Assembly: GCA_945889085.1 (NCBI GenBank)
Contig: CAMDBM010000005.1
Span: 1-64,000 of the forward strand
Length of the DNA: 64,000 nt
Direction of reading: 5' to 3'
Source: WLJO01 sp945889085
GTDB taxonomy: Bacteria > Actinomycetota > Acidimicrobiia > Acidimicrobiales > Ilumatobacteraceae
Of the stretch, positions 1-7,206 are shown piece after piece (positions within the stretch are counted from its first letter, which is position 1; every line of letters starts with the position of its first letter). The notes under the pieces are model-generated. The model was given only the letters and a program-made list of their open reading frames with translations. It was not told the DNA's origin and searched no databases. Made by a program: the position numbers and the translations under genes.

Positions 1-269
1 AGGGCGAGCGCGAGGGCCGAACGGAGGTCCTCGCTCGGCACGGGCACCTGATCCCGCTTCCATCGCTCGAGTTCGCTGTCGGCCCGGTACGTGCTGAAGA
101 CCTGTTCGAGTCGGAGCATCTCGTCGACTGCCGCCCGGTCAATGCGTCCGGCGGTCCGGCGGGTGGCGCTGGCACCGACGCGGATCTCCACGCTGGTGCC
201 GAGGAGGGGGTGATGACGGAATCGGTGCTGTCGGTCTCCCCACACGGGTTGGCCCGGTCTGCGCAGCAT
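1..269 (-). CDS. apbE: FAD:protein FMN transferase (ApbE family), C-terminus beyond left edge
   Basis: Only the N-terminal ~89 residues are in the window; the gene runs off the left edge. Reading the minus strand from the ATG at 269-267 gives HHPLLGTSVEIRV near residues 20-32 and then ML-RLEQVFSTYRADSELERW, which matches the conserved start of ApbE proteins (the MGT segment and the FSTYRxDSELxR segment). The family covalently attaches FMN from FAD to a Thr in exported or membrane redox proteins such as Rnf/Nqr subunits, usually outside the cytoplasm. No signal peptide or lipobox is visible here, but a GTG at 245 or an upstream start is possible. It is divergent from moaC, with about 70 bp between them. 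Confidence is limited by the truncation. Confidence 0.72.
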   Translation of the reverse strand, partial: MLRRPGQPVWGDRQHRFRHHPLLGTSVEIRVGASATRRTAGRIDRAAVDEMLRLEQVFSTYRADSELERWKRDQVPVPSEDLRSALALA

Positions 270-325
270 CGCCAGAGTTTCGCGTGGGGGTCTGCCGAAT
301 CCTCGCTGCACACTCGGCGTGTTGG

Positions 326-331
326 TACGCT
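326..331 (+). promoter_or_regulatory. -10 box of moaC
   Basis: TACGCT ends 8 nt before the GTG at 340, which favours GTG 340 as a leaderless start over the upstream GTG at 319. Confidence 0.4.
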
Positions 332-339
332 TTCCGGCA

Positions 340-831
340 GTGGCCGAACCGATCTTCACCCACCTCGACTCGCTGGGTCGTGCCCGCATGGTGGACGTGA
401 CCCCGAAAGAGCCCACGCATCGTCGGGCAATCGCACGCTGCAAGGTGCTCATGAAGCCCGAGACCACGGTGGCGATCGCCAACCGGGAGATGAGCAAGGG
501 TGATGTGCTCGCGGTTGCCCGGGTGGCCGGTATTCAGGCCGCCAAGCGCACGTCGGACATGATCCCGCTCTGCCACCCCCTGCTGGTGGGTTCCGTCTAC
601 GTCAATTTCGAGATCGGCGACGATCACGTCTCGGTCGAGGCCCAGGTTGACGCCGTGGACCGCACCGGAGTCGAGATGGAGGCACTGCACGCCTGTGCGA
701 CCGCGGCGCTCACTATTTACGACATGTGCAAATCTGTGGACCGGGCGATGGTGATCTCGGATTTGGCCCTCTGGGAGAAGACGGGTGGTCGGTCGGGGAC
801 CTACCGCCGGACCGACGATGTTGTCAGTTAG
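340..831 (+). CDS. moaC: Cyclic pyranopterin monophosphate synthase MoaC
   Basis: MoaC converts the MoaA product 3',8-cyclo-7,8-dihydro-GTP to cyclic pyranopterin monophosphate in molybdenum cofactor synthesis, in the cytoplasm. With a GTG start at 340 the protein has 163 residues, the normal family length. It shows THLDxxGRARMVDV at residues 7-20, the substrate-binding DMIPLCHP at 73-80, GVEMEALHACATAA at about 110-123, and TIYDMCKSVD. Asp128 and Lys131 fall exactly at the catalytic positions known from E. coli MoaC. The C-terminus carries the usual WEKTGGRSGTY. The upstream GTG at 319 would add seven residues and has no ribosome binding site. The next gene, sepX/glpR-like, starts 27 bp downstream. 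MoCo genes and this divisome gene commonly neighbour each other in Actinobacteria. Confidence 0.95.
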   Translation: MAEPIFTHLDSLGRARMVDVTPKEPTHRRAIARCKVLMKPETTVAIANREMSKGDVLAVARVAGIQAAKRTSDMIPLCHPLLVGSVYVNFEIGDDHVSVEAQVDAVDRTGVEMEALHACATAALTIYDMCKSVDRAMVISDLALWEKTGGRSGTYRRTDDVVS

Positions 832-844
832 GTAACGAAAGTCG

Positions 845-850
845 TAGAGT
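845..850 (+). promoter_or_regulatory. -10 box of sepX-like gene
   Basis: TAGAGT lies 8 nt before the ATG at 859, so the gene may have its own leaderless promoter despite following moaC closely. Confidence 0.4.
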
Positions 851-858
851 CGTAACGA

Positions 859-1479
859 ATGCAAAAACTAGTCTTGTTGATTGTTGGAGCGACGTGGCTC
901 GTGGTTCTCGTGCCGCCCCTGCTCCGTTCACGTGGGGAGAACCGCCCTACGTCGTCAGTCGACCTCTTTCGGCGCAATCTTGCGGTGCTGCAGCAGAGCG
1001 CACCTCCCCGCATCAACCCGTTGCAGTCGATGGGTCGTCCCCTCACCGGCAGCCGTCAGGGCCTGACGAACGCCTATGCGCGTGCGGCCATGAAGCGGAA
1101 CCCCACCGATCCGCGTCTCCGTCGTGTCGACGCGCCGCTGGCCCGCAGGGACGGCATTTCCGCACCCACGAACCACACGGCCGCATCGGGTGCACACACA
1201 CATCACTCTGAGGACGCAACGGCACCGCTCCAGCGCCGCAGCGAAACCCGTGAAACGAGCCGTCACCAGATGATGCGTCGCCGCCGGGAGCAAACCGTGC
1301 GCACGCTGTTCGTGTTCTCGATCGCCACCGCTGTGCTCGCTTTCCTGGCCAAGAGCCCGGCGCTGATCTATGTCTGTGCGCTCGGTGTGCTGGCCCTGTT
1401 CGGCTACTGCGCGAAGTTGCTGCGTCTGCGCCGTGAGGCCGAGCTGTACGCAGCACAGGGTTACTCGCGCGCAGCCTGA
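859..1479 (+). CDS. sepX: SepX/GlpR-like divisome membrane protein
   Basis: This 206-residue membrane protein has the layout of the actinobacterial SepX (Streptomyces) / GlpR (Corynebacterium) family: one N-terminal membrane segment (about residues 4-21, with WLVVLVPPLL), a basic linker of ~120 residues, and two C-terminal membrane segments (about 148-165 and 168-186). The segment after the first helix (SRGENRPTSSVDLFRRNLAVL) resembles the conserved cytoplasmic motif of Rv0996-type proteins. Family members help place the FtsZ ring; GlpR is the membrane receptor of the gephyrin-like MoeA paralogue Glp. Position beside moaC and before a tRNA-Ala fits the usual neighbourhood of molybdopterin genes. 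No moeA/glp is inside the window. Family assignment rests on topology, N-terminal motif and context. Confidence 0.6.
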   Translation: MQKLVLLIVGATWLVVLVPPLLRSRGENRPTSSVDLFRRNLAVLQQSAPPRINPLQSMGRPLTGSRQGLTNAYARAAMKRNPTDPRLRRVDAPLARRDGISAPTNHTAASGAHTHHSEDATAPLQRRSETRETSRHQMMRRRREQTVRTLFVFSIATAVLAFLAKSPALIYVCALGVLALFGYCAKLLRLRREAELYAAQGYSRAA

Positions 1480-1490
1480 GGTTCCGCCCT

Positions 1491-1519
1491 GCGACAGTTG
1501 CCGGGCCCGGCGCTAACAT
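1491..1519 (+). promoter_or_regulatory. Promoter of tRNA-Ala
   Basis: A -35 like GCGACA (1491-1496) and a -10 TAACAT (1514-1519) are separated by 17 bp, with the tRNA starting 15 nt after the -10 box. Confidence 0.45.
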
Positions 1520-1534
1520 CACTCGCACCCTTAC

Positions 1535-1607
1535 GGGGCTGTAGCTCAGTTGGCAGAGCGCTTCGTTCGCAATGAAGAGGTCAGGGGTTCAATTCCCCTC
1601 AGCTCCA
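1535..1607 (+). tRNA. tRNA-Ala (anticodon CGC)
   Basis: A full cloverleaf can be folded by eye. The acceptor stem GGGGCTG pairs with CAGCTCC (one G-U), the D arm is GCTC/GAGC, and the anticodon stem CTTCG/TGAAG carries the loop TTCGCAA, giving anticodon CGC at 34-36, which reads GCG. The T arm is AGGGG/CCCCT with loop TTCAATT. The discriminator base is A and the CCA end is not encoded. Confidence 0.95.
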
Positions 1608-1623
1608 CGTACAGGACCAAAAG

Positions 1624-1655
1624 TGGGCCCCCACCGGTATTCCGGTGGGGGCCCA
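1624..1655 (+). terminator. Rho-independent-type hairpin after tRNA-Ala
   Basis: A 14-bp perfect GC-rich stem (TGGGCCCCCACCGG and its complement) with the loop TATT begins 17 bp after the tRNA. No T-run follows, as is common in high-GC actinobacteria. It also lies ahead of the convergent YceI gene. Confidence 0.75.
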
Positions 1656-1752
1656 TCGCATTGAGGGGAGTTGACCGGCGCGACTCGCGGCGTCGGCCCT
1701 GTGAGCGCACCCGTACGGGGCTCGCGCCCCCCCCCGAGTACGTGTCTACCGC

Positions 1753-2295
1753 TCAGGCCCTGACGGCCTGAATGTCGAGCGTGATCTTGATCTTCTCGCC
1801 GATCACGACACCGCCGGTCTCGAGCACTGCGTTGTACTCCAGACCCCAGTCCTTGCGGTTGATCTCGGCGCTCGCCGTGAAGCCCGCCTTCGTGTTGCCC
1901 CACGGGTCCTTGCTGACGCCCTCGAACTCGAGGTTGAAGCTGACCGGCTTGGTAACGCCCTTGATCGTGAGGTCGGTGGCCATCACGTAGTTGCCGCCGT
2001 TCGCCGTGATGCCGGTGCTCTTCAGCGTCATCGTCGGGAAGCGGTCGGTCTCGAAGAAGTCGCCGGTGCGGAGGTGGTTGTCGCGGCCGTCGTCGCCGGT
2101 GTGCACGGACACCATCTCAACGGTTGCCTCGACCGAGGACTGGAGCGGGTTGGCACCCACCGTGATGGTGCCGGAGAACGTCTTGAACGTTCCGTGGACC
2201 TTGGTGATCATCAGGTGACGTGCCGTGAACCCGACGGTGGAGTGGGACGGGTCGATGTTCCAGGTGCCGGCGGTGAGGGCGGAGAGATCGGACAT
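1753..2295 (-). CDS. YceI family lipid-binding protein
   Basis: The 180-residue product begins MSDLSALTAGTWNIDPSHSTVGF and carries the YceI hallmarks: WxIDxxHSxVxF at the N-terminus, GTFKTFSGTI, the central HLRTGDFFETDRFPTMTLKS, LTIKGVTKPV and the C-terminal EYNAVLETGGVVIGEKIKI. YceI proteins are lipocalin-like beta barrels that bind long isoprenoid or amphiphilic ligands. There is no signal peptide, so this is the cytoplasmic form common in Actinobacteria. The ATG at 2295 is chosen because the YceI fold starts directly after it and AAAGGC lies upstream; the longer open frame further upstream overlaps the divergent marR gene. It shares a 94-bp intergenic region with marR, which may regulate it. 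Confidence 0.93.
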   Translation of the reverse strand: MSDLSALTAGTWNIDPSHSTVGFTARHLMITKVHGTFKTFSGTITVGANPLQSSVEATVEMVSVHTGDDGRDNHLRTGDFFETDRFPTMTLKSTGITANGGNYVMATDLTIKGVTKPVSFNLEFEGVSKDPWGNTKAGFTASAEINRKDWGLEYNAVLETGGVVIGEKIKITLDIQAVRA

Positions 2296-2341
2296 GGTGC
2301 TGCCTTTCGGAGGGGACGGGGCTGAGTCAATCGCAAACTCC

Positions 2342-2361
2342 TTGCACGCGCAACAATTGCG
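2342..2361. promoter_or_regulatory. Candidate MarR operator between yceI and marR genes
   Basis: Two overlapping dyads occur here: TTGCACGCGCAA (2342-2353) and CGCAACAATTGCG (2349-2361, perfect 5-bp arms). MarR dimers typically bind TTGC/GCAA-type palindromes in divergent promoters. The dyad sits just upstream of the marR -10 box at 2377. Confidence 0.45.
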
Positions 2362-2376
2362 GAAAGAAATTCTTGC

Positions 2377-2382
2377 TAGAGT
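2377..2382 (+). promoter_or_regulatory. -10 box of marR-type gene
   Basis: TAGAGT ends 7 nt before the ATG at 2390, marking that ATG as the likely start. Confidence 0.5.
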
Positions 2383-2389
2383 CCCGACG

Positions 2390-2863
2390 ATGACCAAATG
2401 GCTGGACGACGAGGAGATGGCGGCCTGGCGTGGGCTCGTCGAGACCTTCGCCGATCTGACGGCAACCCTCGAGGCCGAACTGCTGGCGGAGCACCAGATC
2501 TCCATGCCGGAATACGCCACCATGGTCCGCCTGTCCGAGGCCGAGGGCAGGCGCCTGCGGATGTGCGATCTCGCCACGCGCCTCCATGTGTCCGCGAGCG
2601 GCCTGACCCGCCGTGTGGAGGATCTGGTGCGTCGGGGCTGGGTCCGGCGCGAGCCGGACGCCTCGGACCGCCGGGTGATCAATGCGGTGCTCACCGACGA
2701 GGGCTTCGCCCGCCTCGAGAGGGCGGCACCCACGCACGTAGACGGCGTCCGGCGCCACCTGTTCGATCACCTCAGCCGGACTCAGGTCCGTCAACTGGCA
2801 AGCATTCTCCGAATGCTGCAGGCGCCCGCCGATTCCTCGCCTTCGCCCGCACCTGCCCGCTGA
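2390..2863 (+). CDS. MarR family transcriptional regulator
   Basis: The 157-residue protein has the MarR layout: N-terminal dimerisation helices (about 1-45), the winged helix-turn-helix (RMCDLATRLHVSASGLTRRVEDLVRRGWVRRE, about 63-95), the wing with DASDRRVINAVLTDEG, and C-terminal helices that complete the dimer. The DxSDRR wing is the family signature. It presumably represses itself and the divergent yceI-like gene through the inverted repeats in the 94-bp gap, and releases DNA on binding an unknown small ligand. An open frame continues upstream of 2390 across the intergenic region, but the -10 box fits a leaderless start at 2390. Confidence 0.92.
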   Translation: MTKWLDDEEMAAWRGLVETFADLTATLEAELLAEHQISMPEYATMVRLSEAEGRRLRMCDLATRLHVSASGLTRRVEDLVRRGWVRREPDASDRRVINAVLTDEGFARLERAAPTHVDGVRRHLFDHLSRTQVRQLASILRMLQAPADSSPSPAPAR

Positions 2864-2871
2864 GCGTGGCC

Positions 2872-2877
2872 TAACCT
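2872..2877 (+). promoter_or_regulatory. -10 box of VOC gene
   Basis: TAACCT sits 6 nt before the ATG at 2884, in the 20-bp gap after marR. Confidence 0.5.
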
Positions 2878-2883
2878 CGCCAC

Positions 2884-3564
2884 ATGGCACTGCACCCGAA
2901 CGGCGTTCATCACCTCGCCATCAGCACCACCGACATCAAGGCGCAGATCGAGTTCTTCACCGACGTGCTCGGGGGCGAACTGAAGGCGCTCTACTGGATG
3001 CACGGCGTGCCCGACACCTTTCACGGGTTCGTGGAGCTGAGCCCCGAGTGCTACATCGCATTCGTCCAGCACCCGGCGAACAGCGCCCAGCGCGAGCTCG
3101 GGGTCACGCATGCCGGCAACGCCGGCGGGCCGATGCCCGGCGGGACGATGCAGCACGTGGCGCTCAACGTCGACTCGCTCGACAGGCTGCTCGAGATGCG
3201 GGATCGCATCCGCAGCCGGGGCATCGTGGTGATGGGCCCGATCGACCACGGCATGTGCAAGTCGATGTACTTCGCAGGCCCCGAGGGGTTATGCCTCGAG
3301 ATCGCTACCGGTGGTGGCATCGACGAACGGGCGTGGATCGATCCCGAGGTCCAGCAGCTCGCCCGCATCAGCAACGACGACCTGCAGCGCTACCTCGCAC
3401 CTCCGGCGTACGAGCGACCTGCGGCACCCGTCCGCCAGCCCCAGCCCGATCCGGCCAAGCCGAACCTCGACTACCCGCCGGCCGTGTATGCGCGCATCGT
3501 CGCCACACCCGACGAGGCCTTCTGGAACTCGGTCGAGAACCAGCCGCCGGTGAAGGTGTCATGA
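2884..3564 (+). CDS. VOC superfamily (glyoxalase/extradiol dioxygenase-like) protein
   Basis: This 226-residue protein has two vicinal-oxygen-chelate modules. The first starts GVHHLAISTTDIKAQIEFFTDVLGGEL, with a candidate metal His at residues 9-10. The second contains GTMQHVALNVDSLD (about 94-107), followed by the strand FAGPEGLCLEIATGGG, whose Glu (about 138) is a likely ligand. The C-terminal ~75 residues are Pro-rich and lack a recognised domain. VOC enzymes use Fe, Mn, Zn or Ni for dioxygenation, isomerisation or lyase reactions; the substrate cannot be told from sequence. The gene overlaps the following histidine phosphatase by ATGA, so the two are translationally coupled. Confidence 0.85.
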   Translation: MALHPNGVHHLAISTTDIKAQIEFFTDVLGGELKALYWMHGVPDTFHGFVELSPECYIAFVQHPANSAQRELGVTHAGNAGGPMPGGTMQHVALNVDSLDRLLEMRDRIRSRGIVVMGPIDHGMCKSMYFAGPEGLCLEIATGGGIDERAWIDPEVQQLARISNDDLQRYLAPPAYERPAAPVRQPQPDPAKPNLDYPPAVYARIVATPDEAFWNSVENQPPVKVS

Positions 3565-4214
3565 GCGTCGAGGAACCAGCACCGCGTTCGCGCCTCGTAC
3601 TGGTGCGTCATGGGGAGTCCGTGGCCACCGCCGAGCGGTATATCGGCGGCCACCGGACCTGTCGTGGTCTCACCGAGCACGGCAGGCATCAGGCAGAGGC
3701 ATTGCGGGATCGCTGGATGAAGCATCTCGACATCTCGCCCGACGTCATCGTGTCGAGTCACTTCCCGAGGGCGATCGAGACCGCCGAGATCGTCGCCCCC
3801 GCCCTCGGGGACCTGCAGATCCACATCGAGCCGGGTGTAGGCGAACACGACCCCGGCCCGATCTGTGACGGTATGACGTACGACGCATACGTCGAGCAGT
3901 ACGGCCCGGGCCTCGACTGGGAGGATCCGTTCCACAACGTGTTCGAGGACGGCGAGACGATGTCGGCGCTCCATCACCGGGCGGCGAGCGCGCTCTACGC
4001 GCTGGCGAACACCTACGCAGGCAAGACCGTGGTGGTGTTCTGCCACGGCGGCGTGGTGGATGTGGCGTTCCGGTCGTTGCTCCGACTGCCGATCGCGGGC
4101 GGCTTCGCGCTGCACACGCTCAACACATCGATCTCGTCGTTTGAGCGGGTCAACCCGACGAAGTGGGTGCTCGAGCGGTACAACGACGCTGCCCACCTCG
4201 CGGACATCTCCTGA
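3561..4214 (+). CDS. Histidine phosphatase superfamily protein (phosphoglycerate mutase-like)
   Basis: The 217-residue protein begins RLVLVRHGESVATAERYIGG, the RHG(E) signature that holds the phosphorylated His (about residue 16). The second catalytic His is in VVVFCHGGVVDV (about 157-168), and the acid/base Glu is likely in VGEHDPG (about 95). The start ATG overlaps the stop of the VOC gene. Family members are phosphatases or mutases acting on small phosphomonoesters, for example cobalamin or phosphoglycolate intermediates; no specific substrate is indicated. The GMC oxidoreductase follows 19 bp downstream, giving a probable three-gene unit. Confidence 0.88.
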   Translation: MSVEEPAPRSRLVLVRHGESVATAERYIGGHRTCRGLTEHGRHQAEALRDRWMKHLDISPDVIVSSHFPRAIETAEIVAPALGDLQIHIEPGVGEHDPGPICDGMTYDAYVEQYGPGLDWEDPFHNVFEDGETMSALHHRAASALYALANTYAGKTVVVFCHGGVVDVAFRSLLRLPIAGGFALHTLNTSISSFERVNPTKWVLERYNDAAHLADIS

Positions 4215-4233
4215 CGCCGGGCCGCGCGAAGTG

Positions 4234-5574
4234 ATGTACGACTTCGTCATCGTCGGTGCCGGTTCTGCCGGCGCGGTCCTTGCGGCGCGACTCAGCGAGA
4301 ACCCGGAGACGCAGGTGCTGCTCCTTGAGGCCGGGCCGGACCACGTTGCGGAGAACACCCCGACAGGGATTTCGGGAGCGAACTTCTTTTCGGCACTCGA
4401 GGAACCGGGCCGTCGCTGGCCGGGTTTGCTGGCCAGTCGGACAACCGGGCAGGAGCGCGTGCAGTACCAGCGAGGGCGCGGAGTGGGCGGTTCGTCCGCA
4501 GTGAACGCCATGGTCGCGATCCCCGGTATCCCGGATGACTACGACCGCTGGGCAGGACTCGGCGCAACTGGCTGGGACTGGGCATCGCTCGCCCCTTGGT
4601 TCGCCTGCACGTCGCTCGTGCTCAACCGGGCGGCTGCGAGCGAGGTGGGCCCCGTGAGCCGCGCCTTGCTCGCGGCGCTGCCCCAACAGGCGTCGGCGGT
4701 GCCGTTGACCCGTAGCGCGCTGGGCAGGCGGGTCTCCACGAACGACTGCTACCTCGAACCCGCCCGGCAGCGCCCGAACCTGCACATCCGGGGGAGTGCC
4801 GAGGTGGACCACATTCTGTTCCGTGGTCGCACGGCCGTCGGGGTTCGCCTCGTGGACGGCACAGAGTTCGAGGCCGGCGAGGTGATCCTGTGCGCGGGTG
4901 CCATCCATTCCCCGGTTCTCCTGCTGCGCAGCGGGGTGGATACCCCCGGTGTCGGGGACGGCCTCAAGGACCACGCAGCGTTTCCCGTGTCGATCGCGCT
5001 CGACCCACAGGTGGCGTGGGACCCGGCGGCGCTGCCGATCTCGGTCCTCGCGAGGTTGAGCTCCGGCGAGTCCCCTGCGGACCTCCAACTGTTGCCGATG
5101 GACAACCTCGGCCCGTCGGTGCCGAACACTGGACTCGTGATGGTGGCGCTCATGGAAGTGCGCTCCACCGGCAGCGTCCGCCCGGGCGTGGACCCGTTGG
5201 GGGACCCGATCATCGACTTCAACCTGCTCGCCGACCCAGTGGACGAGCGCCGCCTCCTCAGCGGGGTCCGCCAGCTTGAGCGGCTGCTCGACCACCCGGC
5301 GCTCCGGGCGCTCGGGACGGCGGTAATCCCTCCGACGGACCCGGCCGGTGTCCGCACAAATCTGGGTGATTACGTGCACGCCTCCGGTACCTGCGCCATC
5401 GGGCGTGTGCTTGACCCCCAGTGCCGGGTGATCGGCTACGAGGGTCTGCGGGTGTGCGACGCCAGCGTGATGCCCGACCTTCCCCGTGCGAATACGCACC
5501 TCACCACAGTGGTGATCGCCGAGCGTGTCGCGGCGCTCGTCAGTGAGCAGCCGAGGCGGCTCGCTCGGCCTTGA
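4234..5574 (+). CDS. GMC family FAD-dependent oxidoreductase
   Basis: The 446-residue flavoprotein starts YDFVIVGAGSAGAVLAARL, the GxGxxG dinucleotide fold, followed by VLLLEAG. GRGVGGSSAVNAMVAIPG (about 78-95) is the GMC signature 1 region, and GAIHSPVLLLRSGV (about 226-239) is signature 2. The C-terminus has HASGTCAIG, LRVCDASVMPDLPRANTHLTTVVIAERVA, the usual GMC active-site and FAD-closing segment, with catalytic His candidates. It oxidises primary or secondary alcohols, as in choline or glucose dehydrogenases. At 446 residues it is shorter than the common 500-560. The 3' end overlaps the convergent SURF1 gene by 35 bp. Confidence 0.9.
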   Translation: MYDFVIVGAGSAGAVLAARLSENPETQVLLLEAGPDHVAENTPTGISGANFFSALEEPGRRWPGLLASRTTGQERVQYQRGRGVGGSSAVNAMVAIPGIPDDYDRWAGLGATGWDWASLAPWFACTSLVLNRAAASEVGPVSRALLAALPQQASAVPLTRSALGRRVSTNDCYLEPARQRPNLHIRGSAEVDHILFRGRTAVGVRLVDGTEFEAGEVILCAGAIHSPVLLLRSGVDTPGVGDGLKDHAAFPVSIALDPQVAWDPAALPISVLARLSSGESPADLQLLPMDNLGPSVPNTGLVMVALMEVRSTGSVRPGVDPLGDPIIDFNLLADPVDERRLLSGVRQLERLLDHPALRALGTAVIPPTDPAGVRTNLGDYVHASGTCAIGRVLDPQCRVIGYEGLRVCDASVMPDLPRANTHLTTVVIAERVAALVSEQPRRLARP

Positions 5575-6304
5575 GCTTGGCCTTGCGCTCGCCGGCGATG
5601 TGCTTGCGGACGACGAGCACCCAGCCAGTCAGCGCAGCGAGCGCGAAGAGGAACCACTGCACGGTGTACGACAGGTGCGAACCGTTGGACAGCTCCGGCG
5701 CGGGGATTGCCGAAACTGATTCGTCGACCGGGTTGCTGCCCACGACGTCCACATACATCGGCAATGCGTCGCCCTGCACCTGCTGGTCGAGGCGGGCGAT
5801 GTCGACACGGTTCATCTTCTCGAGGACACCGTCTGCCGGGTCCTGCTTCTCCCACGAATGGCGCTGGACCTGCGTGGCCCGCAGCCGACCGGTGAGCGAG
5901 ACGGTGCCGGCTGGCGCGGGCGGCGCGGCAGTGGTATCGCCCGGCACCCACCCACGGGTGACTGCGAGAAAGCGGCCGTCCTCGAGCCGGAGCGGCGTAA
6001 CTACGTTGAAACCGGCCGTTGCATTCAGCGAGCGGTCCCGGATGAGCACCTGACCGGCCGGCTCATAGGTGCCGGTCACCTTCACCTGCCTCCACTCCAG
6101 GCCCTGGCCCTGCGAGCCGTCAGTCAATACGTTCCCGATCGGCTCGGGTGCCATCGCAAGCTGTGTGCGGACCTCGCGGTTGAACGCCGTCCGCTCGTTG
6201 AGACGCCGCAACTGCCAGAGCGCGAGGTTGACCATCGTGACGGCGAGAGCAAGCACGACGACGTGCAGCACGATCCACTTCGGCCGGAGGAGGAACCGGT
6301 ACAT
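5540..6304 (-). CDS. SURF1 family cytochrome c oxidase assembly protein
   Basis: This 254-residue membrane protein has the SURF1 plan: N-terminal helix (about 9-30, containing NLALWQLRRL), a large extracytoplasmic domain with EWRQVKVTGTYEP and ATAGFNVVTPLRLEDGRFLAVTRGWVP, and a C-terminal helix (about 218-237, YTVQWFLFALAALTGW) followed by a basic tail. The segments WQLRRL, RGW and YxxQWF are diagnostic. SURF1 helps insert heme a into subunit I of aa3-type oxidase, so its presence indicates aerobic respiration. A TACGTT box (6312-6317) 7 nt upstream supports the ATG at 6304. No oxidase subunit gene is in the window. Confidence 0.93.
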   Translation of the reverse strand: MYRFLLRPKWIVLHVVVLALAVTMVNLALWQLRRLNERTAFNREVRTQLAMAPEPIGNVLTDGSQGQGLEWRQVKVTGTYEPAGQVLIRDRSLNATAGFNVVTPLRLEDGRFLAVTRGWVPGDTTAAPPAPAGTVSLTGRLRATQVQRHSWEKQDPADGVLEKMNRVDIARLDQQVQGDALPMYVDVVGSNPVDESVSAIPAPELSNGSHLSYTVQWFLFALAALTGWVLVVRKHIAGERKAKLKAERAASAAH

Positions 6305-6357
6305 CGCCCCGAACGTACCTGCCCGGGGCGGTCGTTCGTGCGCCAGAATGGGGATCG

Positions 6358-6840
6358 GTGACCGATCTTCCTGACTTCCGTATCCCCCACGCCGAGAAGA
6401 TCGAGTGGATGATCGAGACCAAGGGGTATGCGATCGAGCCGGTGGCTGCCCGGGCCGACACCGAGCCGCCGATGCCTGGCTACTGCTACACGATCGGCCT
6501 TGCCGAGCTAGCCGGCTTTCCGGACATCGTGGTGTTCGGCCTCACGCCCGTGGCCGCGAGCGGGTTGATCGGCATGGTCACCGACTTCCTCGTGGGCGGC
6601 ACACAGATCCCGATCGGGGTGGAGATCACCGGCCTGTATGACTCCGGACTGCGAGCGGTCTTCGCGGAGGTTGATGTGGAGCAGTGGGGCGCGTTGTTCA
6701 CGACCGGTATCGCCTGGCGCCGCGGCGACGCATTCGATCTCGTGCAGTTGATCTGGCCGGACCGCAACGGGTTCTTGCCCTACGAGGCCGGCTTCGACCA
6801 ACGCGTTCGGCACGCGCAGCCGGTGATCGGCACCTTCTAG
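6358..6840 (+). CDS. DUF4262 domain protein
   Basis: A 160-residue soluble protein. The segment PGYCYTIGLAELAGFPDIVVFGL (about 40-62) is the typical core of DUF4262, whose members share YTxGL and HPE/FPE-like motifs. The C-terminal QLIWPDRNGFLPYEAGFD is also family-like. The biochemical function of DUF4262 is unknown. The GTG start at 6358 gives a start just before the conserved domain; only a weak -10 (CAGAAT) precedes it. The stop overlaps the stop of the convergent small gene by 3 bp. Confidence 0.8.
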   Translation: MTDLPDFRIPHAEKIEWMIETKGYAIEPVAARADTEPPMPGYCYTIGLAELAGFPDIVVFGLTPVAASGLIGMVTDFLVGGTQIPIGVEITGLYDSGLRAVFAEVDVEQWGALFTTGIAWRRGDAFDLVQLIWPDRNGFLPYEAGFDQRVRHAQPVIGTF

Positions 6841-7070
6841 AGAGACCTCTGCTCGTTGAGTTCCCGGAGCAGGTCGTCGAGGGCGGCTTGGTCGAGGTGG
6901 AGCAGGGCCTGTTGGCGCTCGCTGTCGAGCGGGGCGGCAGCAACGAGATCGGCCCACGGCTCGACCGGTCGGGCGAGGACCTTGGCGAGTGCACGGGAGA
7001 GCGCAGCGATCGGGTCACGGTCGTAGTCGCCGAGGAGTGCCTCGACATCGAACTTGTTCAACCGCGGCAC
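6837..7070 (-). CDS. Small conserved-looking hypothetical protein
   Basis: A 77-residue acidic, helical protein (DVEALLGDYDRDPIAALSRALAKVL ... LDQAALDDLLRELNEQRSL) that I cannot assign to a named family. It has no membrane segment. Its reality is supported by a TAGGCT -10 box exactly 6 nt before the GTG start, the pattern seen at many genes here. Its promoter faces away from the metX riboswitch. Amphipathic helices suggest a protein-binding role, but that is a guess. Confidence 0.6.
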   Translation of the reverse strand: MPRLNKFDVEALLGDYDRDPIAALSRALAKVLARPVEPWADLVAAAPLDSERQQALLHLDQAALDDLLRELNEQRSL

Positions 7071-7076
7071 GGTACG

Positions 7077-7082
7077 AGCCTA
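7077..7082 (-). promoter_or_regulatory. -10 box of the 77-residue gene
   Basis: On the minus strand TAGGCT is followed by 6 nt and GTG (7070-7068). Confidence 0.5.
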
Positions 7083-7127
7083 GGCAAACTCGTCCTAGCC
7101 AACGGCGGGTCGGTACCGGTAACGTCT

Positions 7128-7206
7128 CGGTCTGACATCACGAGCGATCTGGGCAACCGGATCCGGCAACCTGGGTGCGCCCCAAGGTGCCTGCCAGCAA
7201 GGACCG
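7128..7206 (+). promoter_or_regulatory. SAM-binding riboswitch (SAM-I/SAM-IV clan) upstream of metX
   Basis: The leader contains the core of the S-box clan: CACGAGCG (7138-7145), GATC...GATC arms of P2, the invariant CCGGCAACC (7163-7171), a P3 hairpin CCTGGG/CCCAAGG, and GGTGCC (7186-7191). P1 closes with CGGTC (7128-7132) pairing GACCG (7202-7206). The short P1-P3 core without an AGAG k-turn looks closer to the actinobacterial SAM-IV or SAM-I/IV variants than to classical SAM-I. Further inverted repeats at 7205-7215 and 7237-7250 may form the SAM-IV P5/pseudoknot or the expression platform. It would repress metX when S-adenosylmethionine is abundant. The subtype is uncertain without a covariance-model search. 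Confidence 0.75.

Noticed and set aside
139..864. Minus-strand frame of 241 codons opposite moaC
   Set aside because: MoaC on the plus strand has full family length and catalytic residues; the shadow frame has no recognisable feature.
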